From NCBI GenBank assembly GCA_002493905.1, contig DLAJ01000007.1, positions 65,936 to 129,935 on the forward strand: a stretch of DNA of 64,000 nt, given 5' to 3'. The notes beneath the pieces were generated by a model. It was not told the DNA's origin and did no database searches. It saw only the letters and a program-made list of their open reading frames with translations. This document shows positions 9,651 through 17,990 of this stretch, piece by piece. Source of the DNA: Lachnospiraceae bacterium UBA7050 (GTDB lineage Bacteria; Bacillota; Clostridia; Lachnospirales; Lachnospiraceae). Position numbers and translations under genes: made by a program. Position 1 is the stretch's first letter; the number at the start of each line of letters is the position of its first letter.

Positions 9651-11219
9651 TTATGAAGCCCCGTTTCCTATCTTCCATGAACAGCGCTGTACTTTTTCAA
9701 GCTGTCCCCGGATGCTTAGCACAACATAATCCACATAGCCGGCAAGCCCTTCCTCCTCAGTGAGCACGCCCTTTTTTTCATAATTCGATACATCAAAATA
9801 TCCAAGAAATGAGCTGTCGCCGAACGCTTTCAGCTCCGCCCTCGCATCATGCGCGGATATGGATACCTTTCCATCCAGAATATCCCGCATGACCGTTTCA
9901 CATTCTTCCACCGAACCGACATAGAATACCCCCGGTCCATTCCGAAACGGCGTATCCCCGAAAATAAAAGTCGGAATACCGTTAAACATGGACTCCAACA
10001 GCACCGTACCATTGCAGGACGCCGTCGCAATGCAGCGTTTCACAAGCTCTTTGGAATCCACATCGCTTCTGATCAGACGGACATTAGGTATCTGCGCCAG
10101 CCTGTCATAAAAATCCTTATTCCGGTAAGGCTGCACAAAATGCTCTTTCACATAAAGCCTGATCCCAAATTTTGCAAGCGCCGCCGCCAGAATTTCTATC
10201 ATCAGCTCCTGCTCGACAAAGACGCCGCCTTTGGGAAGCGTCGTTGCCTCCGGCTGTAAATGCAGGAAAAAGACCACGAACGGCTCCGTCTCATCCGATG
10301 ATGGTCTGTCCGCCAGGTTATCATAATAATGCACGTCCCGCATGCTTTTCAGCTTGATGCGCCCGCGTTTCAGATACTCCTTATCCTGACGCACCTTGCC
10401 AAAGCCGTCCCGAATGCCTTCCATGCTCTTTTCGGAAAGCGACACCTTCAGCCCGTGCTTCAGCCATGAAAAATGTCTGTGCCACACGTTTTTTAGCTGA
10501 AAATAGGACATAAAAAATGCCCGGCGCACCGCGATATGGTCTTTCTTTGTCATCCCCCGGTGAACCGCCTTATCATCCAGTCCCTGATTCTCATGCAGGA
10601 GCGCCTGGTAATAATGCTCTAAATCCTCAGGAAGCACAATCTCTTTTTCCTCCCGGTAAGAAAGATATTTCTGGTACGTGTTCTCCCACATATTCTCCAT
10701 ATCCGTGCAGTATGCAAGACGGGGCGGAATACTCGTATCCGAACAAAAACTCATCGGAATGCCGTACACCCTGCCGAGCGCGTAGATCACATAATCATGG
10801 CAGTGGTGCGGAATATTGGAAAAGCAGATATAATTAATCCGCTTCGTGACGATCATATGATTCCAGAAGCGCAGATGATCCAGATAAAACTTCTTGCTCT
10901 CATCCATTGTATAAAGATGCCGCTCAAAATTGCGCACTAACATCTGCATCGCTGTGGACTCGAACGGAACCATCGCCTCTAACAGCTCCCTTGAAAGAGG
11001 CAGCAGCGCATTCATGTCATAAAATTCTCTGTAACGGTTATGCTCACAGACGTCATAATTCACACAGGTATACTTGTCCTCATACACATCCTTCCCGTCA
11101 CTGCATTTTGTCGTGATCACACAGCTCTTAAAGGACATGATCTGATCCACTCTGCGGAGCATTTCGGATTGAAATCCATGACAGGAATCCACGCCCTCAA
11201 AAAACAGATTCAACTCCAT
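9651..11219 (-). CDS. Capsule polysaccharide biosynthesis protein, KpsS/KpsC-like
   Basis: A 522-residue soluble protein. Its C-terminal half has FVVFFLHLQPEATTLPKGG, VFVEQELMIE, LYVKEHF and CNGTVLLESMFNGIPTFIFGD. These match the Capsule_synth family (Pfam PF05159), which includes the beta-Kdo transferases KpsS and KpsC. Family members bind CMP-activated ulosonic acids. The gene lies 23 bases upstream of the SAF-less NeuB homologue, so transfer of that enzyme's ulosonic-acid product is an attractive but untested inference. The N-terminal about 250 residues are less conserved and may recognise the acceptor. Confidence 0.7.
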   Translation of the reverse strand: MELNLFFEGVDSCHGFQSEMLRRVDQIMSFKSCVITTKCSDGKDVYEDKYTCVNYDVCEHNRYREFYDMNALLPLSRELLEAMVPFESTAMQMLVRNFERHLYTMDESKKFYLDHLRFWNHMIVTKRINYICFSNIPHHCHDYVIYALGRVYGIPMSFCSDTSIPPRLAYCTDMENMWENTYQKYLSYREEKEIVLPEDLEHYYQALLHENQGLDDKAVHRGMTKKDHIAVRRAFFMSYFQLKNVWHRHFSWLKHGLKVSLSEKSMEGIRDGFGKVRQDKEYLKRGRIKLKSMRDVHYYDNLADRPSSDETEPFVVFFLHLQPEATTLPKGGVFVEQELMIEILAAALAKFGIRLYVKEHFVQPYRNKDFYDRLAQIPNVRLIRSDVDSKELVKRCIATASCNGTVLLESMFNGIPTFIFGDTPFRNGPGVFYVGSVEECETVMRDILDGKVSISAHDARAELKAFGDSSFLGYFDVSNYEKKGVLTEEEGLAGYVDYVVLSIRGQLEKVQRCSWKIGNGAS

Positions 11220-11241
11220 CTCGCCATACCTCCGCTGCGCC

Positions 11242-13008
11242 TCAGCCTTCTACACCGTGTTCGTTCAGAATGATCTTTCCGTTTTCCACACGATACACAA
11301 GGTCGCAGTTCTCTATCGTCTTTAACCGGTGCGCGATGATCAGCATCGTCTTTTTGCCATGGAAATGATTAATCGCGTCCATAATTGCCGCCTCCGTGTC
11401 ATTGTCAAGGGCGGAAGTCGCCTCATCCAGTACGAGAATGTCAGGATTGTGGTAAAGTGCCCTTGCGATTCCGATCCGCTGGCGCTGCCCGCCGGAAATA
11501 CGCACGCCGCGCTCCCCGATCTTCGTGTCCAGCCCTTCGGGAAGCCCTTCGACAAACTCTTTTAACTGCGCTTCCTCCAGGACTTCCCACACACGTCTTT
11601 CGTCAATCTCTTCGACGTCAATACCGAACGCGACATTCGCCGAAATTGTATCGTCCACCAGTCCGATAAACTGCGGGATATATCCGATATCATGCAGCCA
11701 GCCGCCGTAATCGGAAAACACGTCCGTACCGCCGCAGGTGATCTTTCCCGCCTCCGGTTTTAAGAGCCCCAGCATCACATCCACGATCGTGGATTTTCCT
11801 GCGCCGGACGCCCCCATGATGCCGACGGATTTTCCAAGCGGAATCGTCATATCCGCATTCTTAAAAATATAAGTCTCCGAGTTTGGGTAACGGTAGGTAA
11901 TCCCCTCACAGACAATGCTGCCGGCTAACGGCAGTTTGTGCGCCATATCCGTATTGCGCACATTCTGTTCCACACTTATCCGATAGCCGTCCTCATCCGG
12001 CATTTCCACATTGTCATAGACAAAATCAAGCGTGGGCTTATAGTAGGCAATATTGGCAAGATAGGTACTCATCCGGCTCGCACAGGGCATCAGACGCATC
12101 GCTGCAACTGCAAACGCCATGAGCTGCGGCGCAATATCCGTCACACTGCCGCCTGTAAGAACCGCCGCCAGCATATAGATCAGCACACCGCAGATGCAGA
12201 CCGTCTCGATCAGCAGCTTCGGCACCGAACCGATCAGATTATTATCACGGACAAGCTGATAATAACGTTTCCCGTATTTCATATAAGAGTGGAGAAACGA
12301 CTGCTCTTTATCGTAGACTTTCACATCCTTAATGCTGTTGATGGACTGGATAATGCTTTTATACATCAGCCCCTGCTTCACCCGGGACTCCTGCCCGATC
12401 GAGCCGGCGCGCGGTTTTAAGAACCGGTTTACCAGAAGCATCGTAACAACGAGCAGCAGGCCGATCACGAGCGACATCTTAAAGTCCGTCACGAATACGG
12501 TCACGCCCAAAAACATTGCTACTACCAGCTCCGTCAAGAGCTGCATACACTGGAGCAGCAGACTGAATACGCCGGTAGTATCACTGTAAACCGTTCTTAA
12601 AATATCGCCGCTGTTCACATTCAGATAATATTCGTACGGCTTATGCAGATAAATCTGCAGTAAGTCCCTGGAAATGCGGTACTGACAGTTTGCAATAAAG
12701 GTATGCTGCACATAATACAGCAGCAGCATATACAGATTTTTTCCGACAAAAATGATGATCAGCGCGGCTAAGACAATCACCAGAAACTGCCTCGTCGTCT
12801 GAATATTCAGCACCTGACAGATCATACGCATATACCAGGTGCTTTGAAGCGCGTCTTCACTGACGATCAGCTGTGCAAGCGGCAGAATCATGGAAACGCC
12901 CAGTGTCTCTAAAAGCGCGCCGATAATAATCATGATGATGAGCAGCGCCACACGCCGCTTCTGCTTTTTATTTAATACCTTTTGAAATTTGGTTATGATT
13001 TCTTTCAT
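11242..13008 (-). CDS. PglK-like ABC transporter (permease-ATPase fusion), predicted lipid-linked glycan flippase
   Basis: A 588-residue half-transporter. Six membrane segments fill residues 1-330. The nucleotide-binding domain has Walker A GASGAGKST, signature ISGGQRQRIGIARAL, Walker B ILVLDEATSALD and the switch IIAHRL. The opening KKQKRRVALLIIMIIIGAL and ETLGVSMILPL resemble PglK, the ABC-type flippase of lipid-linked oligosaccharides in Campylobacter. I chose the ATG at 13008 for its GGA at proper spacing and because the paralogue at 50994 aligns there; ATG 13020 is the alternative. A promoter candidate lies in the upstream gap. No Wzx flippase is visible, so this protein may take that role. 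Confidence 0.85.
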   Translation of the reverse strand: MKEIITKFQKVLNKKQKRRVALLIIMIIIGALLETLGVSMILPLAQLIVSEDALQSTWYMRMICQVLNIQTTRQFLVIVLAALIIIFVGKNLYMLLLYYVQHTFIANCQYRISRDLLQIYLHKPYEYYLNVNSGDILRTVYSDTTGVFSLLLQCMQLLTELVVAMFLGVTVFVTDFKMSLVIGLLLVVTMLLVNRFLKPRAGSIGQESRVKQGLMYKSIIQSINSIKDVKVYDKEQSFLHSYMKYGKRYYQLVRDNNLIGSVPKLLIETVCICGVLIYMLAAVLTGGSVTDIAPQLMAFAVAAMRLMPCASRMSTYLANIAYYKPTLDFVYDNVEMPDEDGYRISVEQNVRNTDMAHKLPLAGSIVCEGITYRYPNSETYIFKNADMTIPLGKSVGIMGASGAGKSTIVDVMLGLLKPEAGKITCGGTDVFSDYGGWLHDIGYIPQFIGLVDDTISANVAFGIDVEEIDERRVWEVLEEAQLKEFVEGLPEGLDTKIGERGVRISGGQRQRIGIARALYHNPDILVLDEATSALDNDTEAAIMDAINHFHGKKTMLIIAHRLKTIENCDLVYRVENGKIILNEHGVEG

Positions 13009-13062
13009 GTCCTGTTCCATTTCTGCGCGGATCACGCTTCGCGCATGCCCATTTAGGCATCA

Positions 13063-13094
13063 TAAAATGTCTTTGCACATCTTCCGACATTTTA
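13063..13094. promoter_or_regulatory. 9-bp perfect inverted repeat covering a -10 element
   Basis: On the plus strand TAAAATGTC (13063-13071) and GACATTTTA (13086-13094) form a perfect inverted repeat with a 14-base spacer. The right arm contains the -10 hexamer of the promoter candidate for the downstream ABC transporter gene. A short ATGCC/GGCAT hairpin (13045-13060) follows. It could be an operator, a hairpin at the start of the transcript, or both. Confidence 0.45.
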
Positions 13095-13118
13095 CCATAT
13101 ATTTCCCCTGAATGCAAA
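13089..13118 (-). promoter_or_regulatory. Candidate sigma-A promoter with extended -10, for the ABC transporter gene
   Basis: On the minus strand TTTGCA (13113-13118) is followed 18 bases later by TAAAAT (13089-13094), preceded directly by TGG, giving an extended -10. The 124-base gap between the deacetylase stop and the ABC start is one of the few in the locus large enough for an internal promoter. Confidence 0.5.
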
Positions 13119-13154
13119 GGCGGCGGAACGCTTTAGCGGTAGGGGCGGCGGAAC
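13119..13154. repeat. 11-bp direct repeat flanking the deacetylase stop codon
   Basis: GGCGGCGGAAC occurs at 13119-13129 and 13144-13154, offset by 25 bases, with the TAA stop of the deacetylase gene (13133-13135) between the copies. It belongs to the same pattern of repeats at gene ends as those at 16045, 49818 and 59505. Confidence 0.7.
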
Positions 13155-13996
13155 AAAAGCCGGAAAGCAAGCCCCGGCAGTCCGCATACCCGCATTTTTC
13201 TTTTCTCAGCCGGATTTTCCGAATCCGTCCTGTGAAAGTACGCCTGTACAGTCTCATTCTGTGCCGCAAAGCGTTTGGCTTTTCGTAAAAGCAGATTTTT
13301 TCTCTCTTCCACCAATCCAATTGGCAGATATGCGCATGCACTGTGTTCGCTTTCCGCCAGATATACGTCCGCATTTTCGATCCGCTTCCGATGCCGGCCA
13401 ATGAACTCTGCCAATGCATCAAACTGAGCCTGTTCCATTCCATTTGCATGCAGGCAGAGCGTATCAAACCGCTTCGGCAGACGCGGCTCAGAAAGCGTGC
13501 AGGGCAGAAAAAGCAGCCCCGCCCTGCGATACGGCCTGCTGCAATAACCATCCGTAACTGACATAAATCCAAGTTTTCTTAACGCTTTCAGTGTCTTTCT
13601 GTCAAACGTGTGCCCCGGCGCCATGAACATCGTCGAAGATATCCCCTTTTGTCTCAATATTTCCTGCCCATTCCGGAGTTTTTGATACTGTTCCTGATAA
13701 GACAGTCCCGCGAACTCGCTAAACGGATTCACACCCAGCAATCCTGATTTTCTGTTCACATAAACATGCTGGAAACCATGCTGTGCGATCACCCATCCTT
13801 TGTCCTTCAGGGCGAGTATCCGCTCCCAGAAATCCGCTCTCGGCTCCTGTATATGAAGTGTCTCATCACGATTATCCGGTACAACACCAATGACCGGATG
13901 AATCTGATATTGTTCAAACAATGCCGCCAGACGTTCAAATTTCTCCCAATCCATATCAGGAGTAATATCATCTAAGCGAATGAGTAACTGCTGCAT
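13133..13996 (-). CDS. Polysaccharide deacetylase-like protein (DUF2334)
   Basis: A 287-residue protein of the DUF2334 branch of the carbohydrate esterase 4 / NodB-like fold. LLIRLDDITPDMDW at the N-terminus supplies the metal-binding Asp pair, and WVIAQHGFQHVY (about 90-100) the His motif. FMAPGHTFD is the later conserved loop. It is expected to remove N-acetyl groups from amino sugars. No signal peptide is seen, so it may act on cytoplasmic lipid-linked intermediates or nucleotide sugars; this is inference. The ATG at 13996 places the Asp motif at residue 8, as usual in this family. The C-terminus ends in a GC-rich repeat region. Confidence 0.75.
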   Translation of the reverse strand: MQQLLIRLDDITPDMDWEKFERLAALFEQYQIHPVIGVVPDNRDETLHIQEPRADFWERILALKDKGWVIAQHGFQHVYVNRKSGLLGVNPFSEFAGLSYQEQYQKLRNGQEILRQKGISSTMFMAPGHTFDRKTLKALRKLGFMSVTDGYCSRPYRRAGLLFLPCTLSEPRLPKRFDTLCLHANGMEQAQFDALAEFIGRHRKRIENADVYLAESEHSACAYLPIGLVEERKNLLLRKAKRFAAQNETVQAYFHRTDSENPAEKRKMRVCGLPGLAFRLLFRRPYR

Positions 13997-14054
13997 GCCC
14001 GCTTCCTCCTGTCCGTTTTCAAATAACCTTATCCGATGCACCTGCCCTCCCCTG

Positions 14055-15938
14055 CTATTCGTTTTTCAACATCCATTGCTCCAGCATCAGGATATACCAA
14101 AGCTTCTCGCTAAAAATACCCTTTTCCGTATAATCACTCCAATAAGAATCCGCAGTCTTTATATCAATCACATCTGCACACCGCTTCCTGCCGTCATCTA
14201 ACAGACTCTCCGCCCAGTCACGCAGCTCCCCGGTTTTCAGCCACTCATGAAGCGGAATGCTGAATCCTTTTTTCGGGCGTTCCATCAGTTCCTTCGGCAC
14301 ATGACGGTAGAGCACGTCGCGCATCACGCGTTTCGTGACGCCGTCCCTGAATTTATACTCCATCGGCAGCGTCCATGCAAACTCTACAATATCCCGGTCC
14401 AAAAGTGGCATTCTTGTTTCGAGTGAATACTGCATTCCAGACCTATCCACTTTAACTAAAATATCGTCAGGAAGGTACTGGAGCGCATCCATCAACATCA
14501 GGTTTGCAACGCCTTCCCCGAGAAAGCCTGCCGGGTACTCTTTATATGCATCCGGCAGACGCGTACGGTTTTTCGGCAAATACCCGGACCGCGCCTCCTC
14601 CCTGCCATTAAAACAGTGCGCTCCTTCCAGAGTCTCCATGGTAAGATAGGCGCCTGCCTTGTAAAGAAGTTCGCTTCTGCCCGCAAGAGACCCGCACAGG
14701 GCTCCAGCGGCATGACGCAGCCCCTTCGGCAGACGGTGGTATTTCTTTTTTAGCTTTCTCAATTCCTCTTCCGCTGTCAGATAAGAATTATAGCCGCAGA
14801 AAAGCTCGTCCCCTGCATCTCCTGAAAGAGAAACGGTTACATGCTGCCTCGTCATCCGGCTCACAAGCATCGTCGGAATCTGCGACGAATCCGCAAACGG
14901 CTCTCCAAAGCATTCAGCCATATGGGGGATTACCTCAAATGCCTCCCGTTTTCCAACATACAATTCCGTATGCGCCGTATTCAGATGTCCGGCAATCTCT
15001 TTTGCATACTGCGCCTCATTATAGTTTTCCACCTCAAAGCCGATCGTAAACGTGCGCACCGGAATATCGCTCACCGCCTGCATGATACTGACAACGAGCG
15101 CCGAGTCAATTCCCCCGGACAAAAAGGCGCCAAGCGGAACATCAGAGATCATCTGTCCCTTGACAGCCTCCCTGAGCAGCCGCTCCAGTTCATCCGCCGC
15201 CTCCTTTTGCGTTCCCGTAAACGGATGTGCTTCCCCGTTTTTCGCCGCCTGTTTTAAGTCCCAGTACCCCTGCTTTTTTGTCTCAAGCGATCCGGCATCC
15301 ACTTTCAGAAAGGTGCCCGGCGTCAGCTTATAAATGTCCTGATAAATGGAATAGGGCGCCGGAATATAACCATACTGGAAATACAGAGGCAGCACCCGCT
15401 CTTCCATCCCGTTATGAAAATCCGGCAGCTCCTTTAGCGCCGCAATATCAGAAGCAAAAACAAAGCTGCCGTTTACGAAACCGTAGTACAGCGGTTTTTC
15501 CCCCATACGGTCGCGCGCAAGATACACAGTTCCCTCTTTCCTGTCATAGAGCGCAAGTGCAAACATGCCCTTCATGGCGCGAAGCGTCCGCTCAACGCCG
15601 TAAAAGGAAAACGCCCTCAAAATGACTTCCGTATCGGAGCCGCCGCGCCAGCAGCCTGTCTCTCCGTCCTGTTTCAGCCGGCTCTTCAGTTCACGGAAAT
15701 TATAAACCTCTCCATTGTATACAAGCACATACCGTCCATCCGGGGAGTGCATCGGCTGGGCGCCGTTTTCACTTAAGTCCACAATGGCAAGCCTGCGGTG
15801 TCCGAGCGCAATATGCCTCTGTTCATCAGTCCAGATATCCCCCGCATCCGGCCCCCTGTGAATCATCCGCTGATTCATTTTCCGTACCGCACCGGCCCCG
15901 TCTCCCCGGTAACCGATGATGCCTGCTATCCCGCACAT
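14055..15938 (-). CDS. asnB: AsnB-type glutamine-dependent amidotransferase, copy 1
   Basis: A 627-residue protein. Residues 1-210 are the class II glutamine amidotransferase domain, with the catalytic Cys2 in MCGIAGIIGY, and the rest is the ATP-dependent synthetase domain with SGGIDS at about 274-279. The start must be at 15938 so that Cys2 becomes N-terminal; GGGAGGAACAGGGT precedes it. Asparagine synthetases make Asn from Asp. Homologues inside O-antigen and capsule clusters (for example WbpS) are linked to amidation of uronic-acid carboxyl groups. Here it lies a few genes from a predicted UDP-GalNAcA pathway (23414, 26113), which favours sugar amidation. Confidence 0.88.
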   Translation of the reverse strand: MCGIAGIIGYRGDGAGAVRKMNQRMIHRGPDAGDIWTDEQRHIALGHRRLAIVDLSENGAQPMHSPDGRYVLVYNGEVYNFRELKSRLKQDGETGCWRGGSDTEVILRAFSFYGVERTLRAMKGMFALALYDRKEGTVYLARDRMGEKPLYYGFVNGSFVFASDIAALKELPDFHNGMEERVLPLYFQYGYIPAPYSIYQDIYKLTPGTFLKVDAGSLETKKQGYWDLKQAAKNGEAHPFTGTQKEAADELERLLREAVKGQMISDVPLGAFLSGGIDSALVVSIMQAVSDIPVRTFTIGFEVENYNEAQYAKEIAGHLNTAHTELYVGKREAFEVIPHMAECFGEPFADSSQIPTMLVSRMTRQHVTVSLSGDAGDELFCGYNSYLTAEEELRKLKKKYHRLPKGLRHAAGALCGSLAGRSELLYKAGAYLTMETLEGAHCFNGREEARSGYLPKNRTRLPDAYKEYPAGFLGEGVANLMLMDALQYLPDDILVKVDRSGMQYSLETRMPLLDRDIVEFAWTLPMEYKFRDGVTKRVMRDVLYRHVPKELMERPKKGFSIPLHEWLKTGELRDWAESLLDDGRKRCADVIDIKTADSYWSDYTEKGIFSEKLWYILMLEQWMLKNE

Positions 15939-16044
15939 ACCCTGTTCCTCCCGCCGCCTCTTCTTTAGCCGCACCTTCCGCCCGCCGCTCTTTGAAGCCG
16001 CGTTTTCCTCCTGCTGCTTCCTGAAACGCATTCAGCCCTGCCCA

Positions 16045-16104
16045 GCCATATCAGCTCCTGCCATATCAACCTCTGCCATATCAGCCCCTGCCATCCGTCA
16101 GCCT
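16045..16104. repeat. 15-bp tandem repeat across the stop codon of the FemAB-like gene
   Basis: Units on the plus strand are GCCATATCAGCTCCT (16045-16059), GCCATATCAACCTCT (16060-16074), GCCATATCAGCCCCT (16075-16089) and a degenerate GCCATCCGTCAGCCT (16090-16104). On the coding strand each good unit reads RGRGYTGATATGGC, so it contains a TGA, an SD-like purine run and an ATG. The stop of the gene at 16081 is the TGA of the third unit. Confidence 0.85.
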
Positions 16105-16929
16105 GCCGATCAGTCCGGTCACCGCATGGTACAGTCTGGGCATCGCCCCCCGCACTTGTGTTCCGTTATAAAACACGCAGGGCGTTCCGCCGAACGACTC
16201 CTTAAACTTCGTGATGCTTTCCACATCTTCCGTCCTGCCTGCGCCGCCCCAGTCATACTGCTCTTTTCCAATTCTCTTAAAGAAAAGCATATCTTCATAA
16301 TGCAAATAGCGGTTGGCAAACCCGATCACTTTCGTCGTGATGCTCTCATCCGTCCGGAACTGGGATGCCGACTGATAGAGGCGCACCCTCTTTTCATCGA
16401 GAATATAGGTGTGATAAACAAGAAGCTTATCCCCAATGAAAGCCATTGTAAGCGCCATGGCTCCCGCTCCCGCGTACTGCCGCATCATCGCGCGGCACTT
16501 TTCTTTTTCATGATAAGAAATTCCCTTACTTGCCCAAAACTGTTCAAAAAAATCCGTAAATACCAAAATATCCTGCTCTGTGATCTCTTTTCCGCATTTC
16601 ATACTGCAGGAAACGCCCTCTTTCGGCGCGCGCCGTACCTCATAGCGGCAGTTTTTGGTATAGTGGGACAAAATCGTTTCCTCATCTTCCGTAAGATCGC
16701 TGAGCAGCGTATCAAACCTCTGTGGCTGCGCCCCAATCGGCTTTTCGGCCTCCTGATAGCGGATCACACCGTCCATGCCGAGCGCATGCTGCGCATACCA
16801 GCAGTCTATGATCGGAATATTTTTGTTCTTCTTCGATACAATCAGCATGCTATCCGCCTCCTCTGCAGAATATTTCCCTGCGTCTTTTACCCATTTTATT
16901 TCATGCGTGCTGCGATATAATCCATCCAC
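16081..16929 (-). CDS. FemAB/BioF2-like GNAT-fold acyltransferase
   Basis: A protein of up to 282 residues resembling the double-GNAT FemAB/BioF2 acyltransferase group. Recognisable parts are the NCRYEVRRAPKEGV segment, the FFEQFWASKGISYH helix, FIGDKLLVYHTYILDE and the late YDWGGAGRTEDVESITKFKESFGG, the typical 'Y.wGGa......l..FK..FGg' motif. The start is uncertain. The GTG at 16929 would overlap the upstream gene by 34 bases. ATG 16848, preceded by GAGGAGGCG at good spacing, would skip 27 residues that look real. In glycan loci such proteins are thought to acylate amino sugars; donor and acceptor are unknown here. Confidence 0.7.
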   Translation of the reverse strand: MDGLYRSTHEIKWVKDAGKYSAEEADSMLIVSKKNKNIPIIDCWYAQHALGMDGVIRYQEAEKPIGAQPQRFDTLLSDLTEDEETILSHYTKNCRYEVRRAPKEGVSCSMKCGKEITEQDILVFTDFFEQFWASKGISYHEKEKCRAMMRQYAGAGAMALTMAFIGDKLLVYHTYILDEKRVRLYQSASQFRTDESITTKVIGFANRYLHYEDMLFFKRIGKEQYDWGGAGRTEDVESITKFKESFGGTPCVFYNGTQVRGAMPRLYHAVTGLIGRLTDGRG

Positions 16930-17990
16930 ATTTGATCGACTCTCTGCGGGTCCAGCTCTTTTTGAATCTGCGCCGCATTTATGCCAAGCCGTTCTTTTAA
17001 TTCCGCATCGCTTAAAACCTTCCGGAGAGCCCGCTCCAGTGCATCCGTATCACCGACCGGAATCAGCAGCCCGTTTTCTCCGTCCCTGATGACCGTGCGT
17101 GGACCGCCGCACGGACAGTCCGTGGAAATACAGGCAAGCCCAAGCGCCATTGCCTCTAACAGCGCGTTCGGCATTCCTTCGACGTCGGAGGAAAGAACAA
17201 AAATATCCGCCTCCCTGATCGCATCCGCCACATGACTGCAATTTCCCATCAATACCACACTCTGCCCCATATTCAGTTCCGCGATCAATGCGGTAAGCTT
17301 TTCCTTCATTTCCCCGTCCCCATATAATTTGAGAACATAATCGGGATAATCCGGCCAGACAGCGGCAAACGAACGTATGAGCATTTCATGATTTTTTACT
17401 TTATGAAGCCTGCCCACTGTCACAACCTCGTGCTTTCGTTCCCCGTCATAACGGGGCCTGATAAAATCGGAATGAAGCGGGCTCATCAAAACCACGGCCT
17501 TTTTCCTGACGGAAGGTGCAAAAAAATCTCTTGCTTCCTCCGTCTGAAATACGGCTCCCTCGGCAAAGCGGAACAAAACTTTCGCAAGCACACGCCGCAC
17601 TTTTGTGCCATATTCCCGGGCAGGCGCACTGCGTACCGACACAATAACCTTTGTGGACGTAAACCGGGTTGCGAGAACCGCCCTGATATTCGCTTTCCCG
17701 ATAAAAGAGACCAGTATCTGCACACCCAGCTCCTTCACACACCTGCGCAGGATTGTAATCCGGGCCGCCGCCTTATGAAGCCTGCTCCCCCTCTTTGGTG
17801 CCTCGAGCATTACACGTTCCACATCGGGATGAAGCGGATAGCTCTCTTTCCCATCCGGATTTTCAGTGATCATATAGACTTTGCTGCCTTTTTCACAAAA
17901 CCCATTTGCAAGATTGCAGATTGCGCGCTCCGCTCCGCCCACCTGCAGTGTCGATATATAAAAAGCGATCCGTTCGATCCCTGCGCTCAT
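16896..17990 (-). CDS. GT4 family glycosyltransferase
   Basis: A 364-residue GT-B enzyme. FYISTLQVGGAERAICNLA (from residue 10) is the N-terminal donor/acceptor loop, and FVLSSDVEGMPNALLEAMALG (about 270-290) is the GT4 E-x7-E catalytic region. The ending CPCGGPRTVI...GENGLLIPVGD is shared with the GT4 proteins at 19997 and 21134. The start at 17990 overlaps the upstream asnB stop by four bases (ATGA), so translation is coupled. The linkage formed is unknown. Confidence 0.85.
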   Translation of the reverse strand: MSAGIERIAFYISTLQVGGAERAICNLANGFCEKGSKVYMITENPDGKESYPLHPDVERVMLEAPKRGSRLHKAAARITILRRCVKELGVQILVSFIGKANIRAVLATRFTSTKVIVSVRSAPAREYGTKVRRVLAKVLFRFAEGAVFQTEEARDFFAPSVRKKAVVLMSPLHSDFIRPRYDGERKHEVVTVGRLHKVKNHEMLIRSFAAVWPDYPDYVLKLYGDGEMKEKLTALIAELNMGQSVVLMGNCSHVADAIREADIFVLSSDVEGMPNALLEAMALGLACISTDCPCGGPRTVIRDGENGLLIPVGDTDALERALRKVLSDAELKERLGINAAQIQKELDPQRVDQMWMDYIAARMK

